A DNA stretch of 64,000 nt from NCBI GenBank assembly GCA_034509425.1, contig JAVTVJ010000574.1, positions 124,001 through 188,000 of the forward strand, given 5' to 3'. The position numbers were made by a program, and so were the translations under genes. This document shows, in pieces, positions 13,136 to 25,260 of this stretch (its first letter is position 1; every line of letters begins with the position of its first letter). The notes under the pieces were generated by a model. It was not told where the DNA came from. It worked only from the letters and a program-made list of their open reading frames with translations, and did no database searches. This stretch comes from Eopsaltria australis (lineage: Eukaryota; Chordata; Aves; Passeriformes; Petroicidae).

Positions 13136-13684
13136 TGCTGGTTTGGGCTGGGAGAGAGTTAACTTTCTGCATAACAGGTGATATGGGGCTGTGGCTTGGA
13201 TTTGTGCTGCAAACACAAGGAATCTCTGATAGGACAGGGAAGTTTTTTGTCACTGCTGAGCAGAGCTGGCACAGAGCCAAAGCTGCTTTTGCTCCTCACC
13301 CCACCAGCCAGGGGCTGGGAGTGCACAAGGGTGGGGACACAGCCAGGACAGCTGAGCCAAGAGATATTCCAGAGTATCTCATGTCACACTCAGCATCTAA
13401 AGCTGGAGAAGGAGGATGAGGGGGATGTTGGGAGTGATGCTGTTTGTCCTCCCAAGCCACTGTTCCACATGGTGGAGCCCGGCTGTCCTGGGGGGCTGAG
13501 CACCTGCCCACCCATGGGCAGTGGGAATGAGTTCCTTGTTTTGCTTTATCTGTACAAATGTCTTTATCTCAACACATGAGCTTTGGGGTTTTTTCCCAAC
13601 TCTCCCCCCTCCCAGGGCAGGCAGCAGTGGGGACACTCCATGAGCAGCTCTGTGGTTCTTCTGGCTGGGGTTCAGCCACAGCCC
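13136..13684 (+). mobile_element. solo LTR, avian ERVL-type endogenous retrovirus
   Basis: This is a solitary long terminal repeat, with no internal retroviral sequence on either side. It begins 'tgctggtttgggctggga' and then 'agagttaact', the typical 5' end of a common avian class III (ERVL-like) LTR. It continues through the 'gggagtgcacaagggtgggg' and 'acacagccaggacagctgag' blocks and then 'actcagcatctaaagctgg'. The last of these sits where the family carries its TATA-like box (here TCTAAA, 13396-13401). Then follow 'tgtctttatctcaacacatgag' near 13558 and 'ctggctggggttcagccaca' at 13661-13680, close to the expected 3' end. The order shows plus orientation. No clear target-site duplication is visible, and the poly(A) signal region is eroded, so the copy is old and probably inactive. 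A solo LTR usually arises by recombination between the two LTRs of a provirus. Boundaries are approximate by a few bases; the subfamily is not named. Confidence 0.8.
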
Positions 13685-15649
13685 TTAAGTAATACTGCAA
13701 CTCCTTACAATCTTGGAGAAATGAAACACTGAAGAGAGGAAATGTTTTCCTGAAGCAGAAGTCAATTACACACAGAATGCTCACAAAAGTGAGGTGGAAC
13801 GTAGCTTCCTCTTGTAAATCCTTATGGAGGATTTTGTCCTTTCTCTCTCTCTCCTGCATCCACACTCATCTTCCCAGCTGGAACTCAGCCGTTGTCCTCT
13901 GGATTTCAGATCTTCTGGAGTTGTTCTACTGGGCTGCAGCAGAAGGCACTTGGGCCACAGGAAGGGTGGCAGAGAAAAGCACATGGTGTCAAAGGGAGGA
14001 AGCTGGGACAGAAGAGATGCTGTTATGCTCAGGGTGGCAGCAGCCAGAGCAGAGGCAGGGCCAGCTGGCTGAGAGGACAGGATGGCAGCCTCAGATTAAC
14101 TGGGAACAGCCAGGCAGTCCTGAACCACCTCAGCACAGACTTGGCCCATCACTGAGGACAGAACAGAGCCCATTAAACATCTTGAAGGACAAAATCTAGG
14201 TTAGAGAAAGGTTAGGCAATATAAAGAAGAATACACAAGAAAGACTAAAGGCAGGTGTGTGAGAGGCTGAAGAAAAAAAACAAAAGAAGAGAGCAGAGGG
14301 GAGGCAGTAAAAAGATAAAAAAAGAGAAAATATTGATTAAATAACTACTCAGCAATATATGTCTCTTAACATATAGTAGAAGGACTCCACAGTCCCAATA
14401 CACTGTCTCTAGTTGGTTTTGCACATTAATATTCTTGGTTGTACAGTTATTGGATACTTCTGGCTTCACCTTTAACATTCCAAGTGAAGGGACACATAAT
14501 TCTCTGTTGTGGTGATAACTCAGAGCAGGCATGACCATTACAAAGGTCAATTGTTCAGCGAGTTTAACATAATCTATATTGACTCCTAATTATTACTTTT
14601 AGCTTTACCGTGTTTGCTTCCTTAATTACAATTCTGATGTATTTTAAGGTTTATTTAAGATGCTGAGGTGCAAAGGCTCATAGATAAATCTTGGTGATTT
14701 GCTTGCATACAACATGAAATGATAAGCTGGATCTAACCTCACACAATACTTGGGCTGAAATAAAATACTAAAAATTGATTATTGTCAAAATTCAGATAGT
14801 TTCGAATTAGCAAAAAGTGAAGATGTATTATTTTCTTATATAAAGATATTCTAGGCTGGCTGGTGCCACTGAACAGTCAAAGTTGCCCTTCTGGTATTAC
14901 ATACAGACTTTGATTTAAATAATGCTGGCTTTATAACTTCCAATGCCCATTATTTCTTTTCACCTATAAATTGCCTTTACAGGTTTGGAGTTTTGTATTC
15001 CTTGACAACTCAGTCTTACTTAGAAGGCTTTTTAGGATAATTCTGCTTGATGAAAGAATCTTTTGGAAAAAAAAAATATTGAACCTAAACTGCTCTGAAT
15101 TTTCTGTACCTATGTCTCAAGGTAAACAGAATGCTTCACATAAAGCACAGAAAAATTTCACCTGTTCACTTCCCTGTTATTGTTACTATCAGGACTGGAA
15201 AAAATCAAGGTTGAGTGATGTCTTGTCTTGCCAGATGGTTGTGCTACTTGGAGTCAGCATCCAAGAAAAATCAGTCAAGTTTTCATTAAGAGTAACAATG
15301 AAGTACAGAAATACTCAGCTGAACAAATGAGTTCTGACAAACTTGGTCAAGTAGCAAGCAGTAAACTGCTTCCTTTTTTTCCATATCTGTTCTAAAGCAC
15401 TTGTTACATCCTTTAATGTGCCTGATAGCTGCACTGAAAATACAATTTATTTATTAACAAGCAGTATTTCCTTTCTCTGACAAGTTCTCCACCCCCACAC
15501 CCCTAAAAAAAACCCTCAAAACTTTCAACTAAGCTCATCAATTACTCTTAACACTCTAAATCGTTGGCAATGTTTACACAACATCCTTTCAGAGTTATTC
15601 AGCTCGATCTTGCAGCTCATTAAAAGGATCTCTATTTATTTGCTGTGTG
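13685..15649. other. unique noncoding DNA, GC-richer at its start
   Basis: The stretch 13760-14200 is fairly GC-rich and open in several overlapping frames on both strands. That is expected from its composition, and no domain is recognised. From 14260 onward it is A-rich and then ordinary AT-rich DNA. No repeat was identified, although the GC-rich part could be an unrecognised, decayed element. Confidence 0.55.
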
Positions 15650-15860
15650 TTACAGTTCTTCACTTTGGCACAACACGCAAAAAGGAAGCCAATTTTACTT
15701 TTCCCTGTGGTGTTAATTGGTAGAGCATGCTGCCTGCCTCTTCATTAATTATGTCAATGTGTATGAAACTTTCATTTTCATGGCAGTGTATTAACAAAGC
15801 TTTGCAACGAGGCTGACAAAAAGCCAGCAAACTCCAGTTTATAAAAAGTGGGTAATGAAG
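15650..15860. promoter_or_regulatory. candidate conserved noncoding element
   Basis: Unique complex sequence with a dense set of homeobox-type AT cores ('ggtgttaattggt', 'ttcattaattatgtcaat') and mixed-composition spacers. Such texture is typical of deeply conserved developmental enhancers in vertebrate gene deserts. No conservation data were available, so this is inference from texture alone. Confidence 0.25.
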
Positions 15861-17154
15861 GCTAGCAGTGGCCAGAATATAATATTTATTTCAAAAAGCA
15901 GCTTTTTTCCTCCTTATCCCTTTCAGAAAACATCTAAAGCAAGCACTTACTGAAGTAAACAAGATCAACTTTGCTGCTGAAAGTAAATAAATCTCCATAT
16001 AACACACAGATAATGGATCTGGAAACACTATAACTTCACAGAGCACAAAGAATGAGAGAGGGACCTTTAGCCCAGCTGAAATGGTTTTGCTCCTAAAACC
16101 ATTTCCAGATAATTTACTGATCTCATCCCATCAAGTGTACAGAAATCACTCACTGCTTGGTAGCTCACTAAACACTGGGGCTTTGTCTAAAGACAAAACT
16201 ACCACCAGCACAGCAAAACCAGGCACTGCCCATATGAAATTCCTCTGGATGCCTTTAGCCTGTTTCTGTTTACTGTTGGTGAAGGAATACTACTGAGCTC
16301 TCCTCACTGCCTTTTATTTCCCCTAAAAAAATTAAACAAACAAACAAAAATATCCTTGATGAGCTCTCCATGACTTCAGATAGAGCACTCTGAATTTCAC
16401 TACACTGAAGACACTGCCTGGAGACAGAGACTAAACCAACAATTAAAGTTTGTGATAAGCTACTTCAGTTCTTTCTGGAAATTCTGAAATTCAAAGCATT
16501 AAAATAGAGCAGTGATCTATTGGAGGAGATGCAAAGCATTACAAACTATAAATTAAATACCTTAAGATGTGACCATTCATGGAATTACAGCTCACAGTCT
16601 TGGAAATCACACCCAGAGAAGCTTTCATGTTGCCACTGAGGTTGTAAATGCTACAGACAAAAGTGCTTGTTCCTCACCCCCGGTATCTTCTGACTGAGGA
16701 TAGGGCACGTTTGTCACTGTCTAATGTCTCTGTTTGAAGGATAAAGAAATGCCCAAAAAATCCTAACAAAACCAAAAAACCCCACAAAACCCTCACAAAC
16801 AACAGAATGTACATTCCAATCTACGATCTAAACCCTTTCATTCTGTACTTCTCTCTCTAGATATTTGGGATGTCCTTAAACTACTTCTTTGCAGTGAGAT
16901 CAATTAATAAAAGGAGGGAAAAGCATTGAAAAAATGTTTCCTACAGTAAATTTAAACCCTAAAACAACAAACAAAGGAATTTATCTGTACATTGAAAGCA
17001 TTTATCCTTCAAGTGATTCTAGGCAGGTTGGGAAATGAGAGGGGCTCTAGGGAAGCACAGACCTCATGGTCTGTCAGAGGCTTTTGCCCCTGATGGAAGA
17101 AGCAAAGTCCCAGTCCGACCTCTCATCCAGGTGCAGAAGACTGGCAGGTGCCAA
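15861..17154. other. unique noncoding DNA
   Basis: AT-rich unique sequence with an A/C-rich low-complexity patch at 16744-16800. No gene or interspersed repeat was recognised. Confidence 0.65.
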
Positions 17155-17208
17155 TTTATTTTTTTTTGTTTTGTTTTCTTTTTGTTTTTTTTGTTTTGTT
17201 TTGTTTCT
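17155..17208. repeat. T-rich TTTTG low-complexity tract
   Basis: Runs of T are interrupted by single G residues (TTTTG-like units), with one C. Could be the reverse of a degraded A-rich tail, but no retroposed body was recognised next to it. Confidence 0.85.
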
Positions 17209-18928
17209 ACTTTCCCAATATCTATTCTGTGTTATTTTTCTCAGGTTAGAGGCATGCCAGTACCCAGACTGCATCTTCCTGTGTATTTACATGGCCCAGC
17301 ACTATAGGACACTCCAAACCCACAGTATATCCATACTATTCATACAGACATTTCCGTATGTAGCTCTTTCTGTGCTCAGATGTCCTCAGAAATACTATAA
17401 AACATGAAACAAGTCCACTGTTTGCTTGTATGAATGAAACAGTGGAGCCTCAGTGAACTAACAGATTAAGTTTTCATGTGTTTATTCTTTCTTGTTGCCC
17501 ATTTTCTTCTCCTTTACATGTTTGACCTCTCCATCTTTCCTTCTCACAGCAGCTCTCTGTGAGCATCACAAACTCCCTGCTGTCCTTGTCTTCTCTCTCA
17601 GTTTCTCTTAATCTTTCACTCCCCTTTCATCAAGCTTTAGCTGACTCCTCTCATACCCATAAAGTCTCTTAAACCCATTCCTGGCTTCAATTCCCCTCCT
17701 CCTCCAGTTCAACCCTCTCAGGATCCCCCTTCTCCTTTCACTTGGATCCTGCTCAGAGCTGCAGATGCTTCAGTGCTGGACGGCTCTGTGCTCTCCTGTT
17801 CCCACCAAACCTGTCTCCAGGCATTTCTCCTTCCCTTCCTGCCTGCTTGTTAAGTTCCTCTCCTCTGTGAGCTCCTAAGTAATTTATAAACACCATGTTT
17901 CTTTGCTCTTCCTGCCAGAAAACCTGCACTGAAATTTTATGTTTATTCTACTCTAATAACTCCTTGCTCCCAGACAGTTTGGAAAAGCTATGACAAGGTT
18001 ATATCATGAAATATTTTCTACATTATTACTCCTTATCTTCATCAGGAAGTAGTTATGCAAAGACACACAGAAATTAACCTTGGACTATAACACAACTGAG
18101 CAGCCATTCTGTAACTGAAACAAGACTACAAGAAATATTCTGGAGAACTGTTCACCCTACCTGCATTTCTTCCGTGGTAGCTCATTGCCTCAGCATCATT
18201 TTGGGAATGAGTTTTGAAAATAGGTCCTAAAACATGGCACTTTCTCATATTTCTCCCTAGGAGTGTGTTGTACAGTGCTAGCTATTCCTCTTGAATTTCC
18301 TCTGCAGTTCTTATTTGCTATTTCTGTACAAAATACTGAATTGAAAAACAGGTATTTACAATTTCTTGGATAATTGTCTAGGTTGATATTAATTAGAAGC
18401 TGCAGAAATTACCTGGAAGTTTAAGAATTGCATACCTAATAGAAAGCATGCATGAGGAAAAGGGAAACTCTTAAAAAAACAGATTTATGGTCCTTTTAGC
18501 CAATATTCATCAAAACTGAAAGTTTATATATCATAGGTAGCTAATTGATATTTTTTTCTCTTCCATAGGTATTATTTTTTCTCTGTCACACAGATAAATG
18601 TTCTTTGTCAGCAGCTACACTTCCCTGTCAGATTTTATACCTCACTGATGATGTTTTATGTACAGCAGCTGGCACATAAGTATTCTCAGGGAGTTACAGC
18701 TTTTCTACACTTCTCAGTTCCACAGGGTTAGGCTTTGTTTCCTTATCTTCTATCCCACTTAAACCAAACAAAAATATCCTAAAAAAAGTAATTCAATACA
18801 GATTACCTATGCCAACACACCATCAGCATTACCAAACTTTTTTCAGTGACTTATATGGTGGCACTAAACATCCACAATTGCATTCTCCAGAGCTTGCAAG
18901 CCAAAAAATTCCTTTGATTTCACATATA
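17209..18928. other. unique noncoding DNA with a pyrimidine-rich stretch
   Basis: The stretch 17480-17870 is enriched in C and T on the plus strand (many 'ctcctc', 'ttcctt' and 'tctctc' words) without forming a regular tandem repeat. The remainder is AT-rich unique sequence. No gene is seen. Confidence 0.6.
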
Positions 18929-19001
18929 ACAAACAAACAAAATAAATAACTATAACTATAAATATAAATATATATATATAAAATATATATATATATATAT
19001 T
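18929..19001. repeat. AT-rich microsatellite
   Basis: CAAA units pass into AATA and TATAAC units, then (TA)n ending at about 19001. It is nearly pure A/T over its last 50 bases and likely polymorphic. Confidence 0.9.
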
Positions 19002-20839
19002 TGATTCAACTGCTGTTCAAAATAGAGCATATGCTTTGGGAAAAAAGCCTCAAACTCTGAAATTCTCAGAAATGCAGAAGCAGCTCTCCAGAAAGTTGTA
19101 CCAATGCTTCATTTCTTTCAGTACCAAAATATTGCAACGCCAGTGTGTGTTGAGCTGGTGTCTGGGTGTTGGCTGTCACATTTTTGTTGCTTCAGCTGAA
19201 GAAACCTCTGTCAACCTGTTATCTCTCTGCGGAAATGTGCATCCCTGGGGAGCAATCACCACTGATCAGCTCTGGGCACGTCTGATTGCTTTCTCGAAGC
19301 CATGTGGAGTCTCTGCATCTCTCCCTGGTCATTACATTTCCAACCTACTGCTCATGGACATGGAGTTCCTCTGTTTATGAACACTCCAGAGCTTTCATTG
19401 TGTGAGGGCTGGACACACTGCCCAACAGAAGGCAAAGGTATGAATAAAAACAACTCTAGCCAAGGCAGCTGTTTAAATACCCAAAACCTGCATTATCCCT
19501 TCTGGACCCAATTCACAGCTCTAGGGAAATGGTAAAAGCTCCCATTGATGGACTATATTCTTTTTGCCACATAAATGGTTTTCAATTATAATTCTTAATA
19601 GAAATGACTGGCTTGCAGGCAGTTTGTCAAGTGATCAGTTCGTTGTGACTCAGTCACTTTGAATTTTCCCCTTCTGGGCTCTTTCTGTCTCCCAGCTGCA
19701 GTCTGCTCTGTTCTGTTTGTGTCTTGGTCAGGGCACAAAGTGCTGCCCACACTGCCCCAGTTCCACTGCCCAGCACTGGACACAGCCAGTCCACATCCCA
19801 GTCAGGAATGGAGCCAGAGCTGTGGCACTGGACAGCTGGACAGGACTCAGGCTTGGTTCACAGAGATCACTCAGGGAGCAGCAGGCTGGAACAAAACCCA
19901 GAGCAGAGCTGCAGATCCACCAAGGCTGAGTGAAAGCAAGGCCTCAGCAATAAACATGCAGCCATTCAGGTTCATGCACAACATGCCTAAACAATTCTCC
20001 TTCCCACAGATATAAAAAGGGTTTAAATAGTGAGACACACTCTGTTCAATATATGGGAAAGATGAGTGCTACATGGACACCAGCACTAGGAAAAGGACAC
20101 TGCTTCTAGGACATTCGAATTATTGTGCCAGCATCACACATTCTAAACTGCACAGATCACTCCTTCCTCTCTTCTTACATCCACGCCTGTTTCCCTTCCA
20201 AATGATGCCTTCAATGGCACATAACTGGGATGCATCTGGCACGCTCTGCTGGGCCCCCACAGGTCTAAGAGCCCAGAGCAATACCCTGCATTTGGACATA
20301 TGTGCACTAAGTTGCACTGTGCCACGTCCCCTCCTCAACTGTGATCATCAAATTTTATTTCCAGCTTGGATGGAAAGAGAGCAAAGCCCTCTGGATTTTG
20401 GGAGTGAGCCAACAGGAAGTGCTAAATGAATAAAGAGCATCTGCAAGTGTGCCCTAGGGACTAAGCAGTGAATGCCTAGGACACGCTGCTTCCAAGTTGG
20501 GGTTCTGATTCTGGTGCCAAAAACTCATATATTTCCTTGCTTCAGTAGTTATTAATCAATTAATATACTGTATTTAATACCCAGACCACTAAATAAGCTT
20601 TTTACATTTTAGTTTCTACAGCAAGAGAACAGGTATAACAAAGCAAATAAATGCTGCTATATTTGAAAACTGATCGCTTCAGATTTTTTTATTCCAAAAC
20701 ATGATAGCAACTGGCAAAATAAAGCAAGGTGATCAAGCAGAGGAGAATGCTTTCTCAAGAACATGTAAAAATCATCACTGTCCCCAATGTGTGTGAGATA
20801 GGCAAGGAAATAATAGAGAAATAGAACTGATTTAGACTG
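19002..20839. other. unique noncoding DNA
   Basis: Includes GC-richer patches at 19640-19930 and 20150-20340. Open frames of up to 118 codons occur on both strands in the same places, the behaviour of shadow frames in GC-richer DNA. No domain or repeat was recognised. Confidence 0.6.
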
Positions 20840-21730
20840 ATAGCTTGGCTGCCTCCTCCACACCTTCCTCCAGCTCCCAAGATGAGCTGCACCTACAGCT
20901 TCTGTCTAAGCTCTTTCTGTACACTTTTGGCACTGGAGATTTCACTGTGTTTCTAAAGAAGTTCTTCCAGCTCTCAAATGCTTTTCCATTAGAAAGTTTT
21001 TCCTGCTGCAAAGTGAGCTCACCACACTGGGAATACAGAGAAGAACTTGATTACTTTCTTGCAGCTTCTCTTTATGTACATGAGGACTATTATCGAGTCC
21101 TTGCTCAGGCCTGTCTTCCCCAGCTTTTCCCTGTAGGTCACATTTTCCAAAGTTCTCTTGCTTTATATTGCTCTCCCCAGCCCCTCCACTGATTCAGCCA
21201 CTTTGTTTTGAAGCGTTCCCAGAATTTGCCTTCCAGCTGAAGCCTTACAAGTGCCAATTTTTTCAAGAGTACTATTTCAGACACCTTACTGATGTTTACT
21301 CTGTTTCTGTATAAAAATATGGCATGTGTATGCCTTTTTTGCAATAGCAGGATATCTTCAATATGTCCAACTTTTGATGTACTACAAACCAAAATCACTG
21401 TACTGCACACTGCCTACGCAGTCGTGATGCATTTACATTTTCCCAGGTAAATATTTTTAAGGGTAGACCTTTTAATTTGCTTTAAATTGCATTCTGTTCA
21501 GTCTCCCACTCATCAAGGGAATTTTTAATTCTAAAGGTATGCTTGCAGGTTCTTTCAGATTGACATTCTCAGGGAATTTTTAAAATATGTTTTGCATTCT
21601 GCTATTCCTGTCAATAATGAAAACACTTAGCTGTAGTCCTGAACCAGCCTTTTCTAAAATTGTTCCAAAACCATTAATCTATTTGACAGAAAGCCATTTA
21701 CACCTGTTCTTGGAGTCTGGCATTTTGGTG
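20840..21730 (-). mobile_element. ancient CR1 LINE, antisense, ORF2 C-terminal part
   Basis: Read on the minus strand this is a strongly diverged CR1-clade retrotransposon. The best landmark is an open stretch at 21138-21410 whose translation contains LLKKLALVRLQLEGKFW; that is the CR1 ORF2 segment that normally reads like ALVRPxLE...FWAP. Just downstream on the minus strand comes 'gaaaatgtgacctacagggaaaagctgg' (ENVTYREKL), the conserved ENLTYEERL-like block. On the plus strand the same region shows 'gtaggtcacattttccaaag' and 'ccttttttgcaatagcagga'. The RT-proximal side near 21590-21690 matches the same family more weakly, and the 3' side toward 20840 is the least certain. Many stops and frameshifts mean it is inactive. 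Its divergence is visibly greater than that of the CR1 copies at 4130 and 31645, so it is probably an old insertion. Boundaries are approximate. Confidence 0.7.
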
Positions 21731-24129
21731 AGGGTTTGTTCTGTTGTTGTTTTGTTTGGGTTATTTGTGGGAGTTTTAACATTTTTTTTTTCTTTTGAGG
21801 GGTGTGCTGGGGGTTTTTTTTAAGCAGTTGTTTTCCATCCATGTACAATAGAGTTTTTCAAGCTGTCTTTCTGAAGAAGGAACACCAGTCTGGCTCACTG
21901 GACCTTGTCAGGCAGAATCTTGCTGCTGAAATACCTCTACAGTGACTTTGAAAAGCCAGATCTGAGCTCACTGTGCCAAACTCCAAACCACATCCAAACT
22001 GGAAAGCAGACTAGCACAGAGCTGTATCTGATTTACTAAATCCTGCTGCCAAAACAGGGAGAAAAAACCAGCTCTATACACATTTTTCACAGTAGAATTC
22101 CAAATTAGGTTTGGGGAGGGGAAGGTGGCTCTGGCTATCCCAATAATCTCGTTTTTACCCCAGAATGGTTGTTTAATGCTTTTCTCAGTGAAGACAGAAA
22201 CGTGGAACAGAATTAGCTTTCCTTAGCCATCAATAGCAGGTTTGTCTTGCCAAATACTTACTGTGGCAGAGGTTTAAATGAAAATTTTAAAAACCCACTG
22301 AAATTCAAAAAGTCAAAACAGAATGGGGAAGCCCTACCCTTGTCAAGCCAGGTAAAATAAAGGCTGTGATGTGACAGAATAGCATCTACACCTCCAAAGA
22401 ACTGAAGTAAACTATTATTTAATGAAAGATGAATCAAAAAAACAAAAAAACCCCCGTATAACCTGAGTACTTTGGTGGTATAAAGAAAGATTGAACCCAT
22501 AAAGGACTCAAAGAGGAGGTTTAGGGGAGCTGCACCAGAACATATCAGCTCCGAGATGAACGACATAAAATACAAGGAAGGTAAGGAAAGAAAAGCTCCA
22601 GCACAACACAACAAGACAGCATTTACAGCCAGCTGAACACAAGGAGGCTCCTGTGCCACCAGAGCTTGGCTGGCCAGGCTGAGGGTGAGCTCCCACAATG
22701 GATTTCATCATCAGGCAAGATTAAAAATAGTTACATCAGATAAGAATGTAATTTCAGTATATTTTACGCTCTCAGGAATGGCTTTTGTACATAGTATTTG
22801 TAGCATAAATGTTCCTGGTACCTTGTCTTTTTTCTTCCCCACACAGGTCCTCAATTGTTACAGTATTAAAAATGAATCTCACATCTTGAAATGTGAAGTG
22901 CAGTGCTAAATCAAGAGGTGTATTATTCCTTGTGGGTTTTTAAGACGTATAAAAAGTAACATGTCTGAAAAGCAGTTGTATGTACCTTGATGATTTATTT
23001 TCACGTTATGTATTGAAATGCAATGTTCTGTTATTATTCTGTTCCTCGTATTTTAAGTCCACATAACATTTCCTGGTCACTCTAGTTGATGACAGTTAAA
23101 AATACTTTGATCTCTCCACTTCTGACAAAATTCCAATCCAGAGTGAGTCCATGGCTCACTGATACAATGAAAATTACTTTCTAAAACTCATGGTGCTTGT
23201 TCATAAATGACATTTTTAAAAAATGCAGAAACAGAAATAAATACATTCAATCTTATTGCTACATTGGAAAGATTATCTCCTATTGCTCAATAAAAGTATG
23301 CCTTGAAGTGACCTTCTGAAATAAAGCTCATGTGAGAAAAATGAAACTTGCAGTTGGCTCAGTTTGTCATTGCTGCAAAACTCTAAATTCATATTGTTAA
23401 TGTCAACCAAAAAGAAAAGAACCCAGTAATTATTATATACCAATCACAGCTTAAGATAAACTCTGTGTTTCCCTGCATGTATCAAAAGTGCTGTCATTCT
23501 TTTTGTTTCTTCATGCATTTGTTTCCTGAGGATTCTCTATCTAACTGCATGAATTGTGATGTTGAAAGGTGTAGTTTAAAGCAGGTTCCTCTAATTGCTG
23601 AGTGTCTTACAACTTTTAGATCTATGAGGTGGCCACAGGGCAACTCCTCATGGATTAATCTTGTCTAGGGACAGAGTAAGACAAAGCAATTATATCAGCC
23701 AAGAGCAACTATGAGAATGAGTTGGAAAAGCAAAACTGTGCAGAGCTAAACAATACTTGGTGGGTGTGCAGAGGACTGAGTTTAGCAAGGCAAGGCCAGA
23801 GAACTCCTTGGTTATTCTTTTGTTTAACAGACAGATAAGCAAGGGCAAAACGTAATGAAGAAATAAAAAAAAAAGATGAATACATTGCAAACCTTTTGCT
23901 GATTAATAGAAAATATCATAAAGATTGATGGGGTCATCTAAGACACTGTTGTCAGCCGTGCTAAAGCACACACACATCTTGGTATCTCCATTGAGCCTCT
24001 GAAATCACAGGGATGAGGGACGAGATGAGGATGTGCCACAGAGGGCTCAGTTGGCTCCAGAAGGCCATCAAACCGTGTGAACCATCCACGGAGCAGTGCC
24101 ACAGCAAGGGATGAATTAGCATTGCCCAT
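21731..24129. other. unique noncoding DNA
   Basis: AT-rich unique sequence with T-rich runs at 21781-21792 and 21813-21822 and an A/C run at 22436-22455. A minus-strand frame at 22258-22698 (146 codons, hydrophobic) has no recognisable family and is judged a chance frame. No interspersed repeat was recognised. Confidence 0.6.
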
Positions 24130-24560
24130 CAGGATGATTTCTCCAAACACTCCACGCTGAATTCCCGTCCCTGCGCGATAAGCGCATTACTAAAGTTTAT
24201 AAATCCTGACTTGCAGAAACTGTTCTGCTTCCCACTGAATGCATTGAAGCTCACTATTGAGAGCTTTCTAAGATGTTTCCTTTCTGCCAGGAGCCTCGGA
24301 ATGCAGTTATTGAAAAGCACACGGGAAATGCAGTGGGCATGTGTTTGTCACTCTCAGCAAATCCGTGCTCTGTGGCAGACATGATTTGGAGATCACCTTT
24401 GAAAGCTTATCTCAGGGAGGGATAAGGCAGCATTCACACGGCTTCATCTCCAACACAACACGGCCAGACACAAAGTACAGCAACATGTGATTGACAGAGA
24501 TGTTCCATTACCCGCTTTTTACTGAAGTCATTTCTACCCCTGCCCTCCCCCCCAGAATAA
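24130..24560. promoter_or_regulatory. candidate regulatory element with retained CpGs
   Basis: About ten CpG dinucleotides fall within roughly 430 bases, far denser than the surrounding desert. They include three inside 'tgcgcgataagcgca' (24172-24186), a perfect 5-bp inverted repeat TGCGC/GCGCA around GATAA. A further pair of GATA-type words, 'cttatctcagggagggataagg', lies near 24408-24427. Sequence complexity is high. The texture suggests an unmethylated or constrained enhancer; function is inferred only. Confidence 0.3.
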
Positions 24561-24949
24561 GCTCCTATAAATGCATTTCTTTGCACTCACTCAAAACAAC
24601 AAAGTCTCGGTGCAAAGATGTTTAAGTTCAGCTTTAAATACAAATGAGTACTAAAATCTTTCCTCCACTGAATGCATAAAAAAGAGCTGGAGCACTCTGT
24701 AACTTATCTGCCACACAGTATTTTGAAAGGATAAAGTGAAGCAGCTTCTATGATTATTATTTAGAGCATTATTAGCAAATTTATATTTAGCAAATTTGAC
24801 TTTTCAGAATGGATTAACTCTTTTCCAGGAATAACATGCTATTAGCACGGAACTGTAAATACACAGCATGGTGTGTTATCTTGAAAGGAGGACAAATTAA
24901 TATTTACTACAACCTACTAAATATTTTATTGAGTACAAAAGGTCCACTG
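24561..24949. other. unique AT-rich noncoding DNA
   Basis: AT-rich spacer between two candidate regulatory segments. It includes a short direct repeat 'tagcaaattt' near 24774-24796. Nothing else was recognised. Confidence 0.6.
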
Positions 24950-25260
24950 ACTTAAAACACTCCATTACAATCTCAGAAGAATCTCCACTTAACAGCAAAT
25001 GTTCTGATGTCAAGCCACAGCCACCACCAGTTAAAATGTTACCATGACAACCAGCAGCAACTTAGGCGAGTGCAATGCATAACTCGGATGCAATGCTTAG
25101 CTCTCTGCTCATCTACTGCAAAAAAATTATTTTTCACAAACGGGAATCCTAGAAGCCTGAGTATATTTCTAAGCAAGCCCCTCAAGCTGGAGTTAATGCC
25201 TGACAAATCTCAGGGGTGACTCTTCGTTGACCTGCTGCTCCAAACGATGCTGGTGGGCTT
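24950..25260. promoter_or_regulatory. candidate element with RFX X-box-like site
   Basis: Contains GTTACCATGACAAC at 25038-25051, a 14-bp imperfect palindrome of the RFX X-box type (two half-sites with an AT spacer). It is followed by CpG-bearing words ('aggcgagtgc', 'actcggatgc') and the repeated word 'gcaatgc'. X-boxes bind RFX transcription factors and often mark ciliary or neural regulation. Whether this one is functional is not shown by sequence alone. Confidence 0.3.

Noticed and set aside
13777..14199. 140-codon frame downstream of the LTR, considered as retroviral internal sequence
   Set aside because: Translation shows no gag, protease or polymerase motif, and the GC-rich DNA is open in several frames at once.
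22258..22698. 146-codon hydrophobic minus-strand frame
   Set aside because: No family, no matching splice context and ordinary base composition. Its hydrophobicity follows from T-rich codons.
22818..22910. possible splice acceptor 'ttcttccccacacag'
   Set aside because: The open stretch after it is short, unrecognised and lacks a donor.
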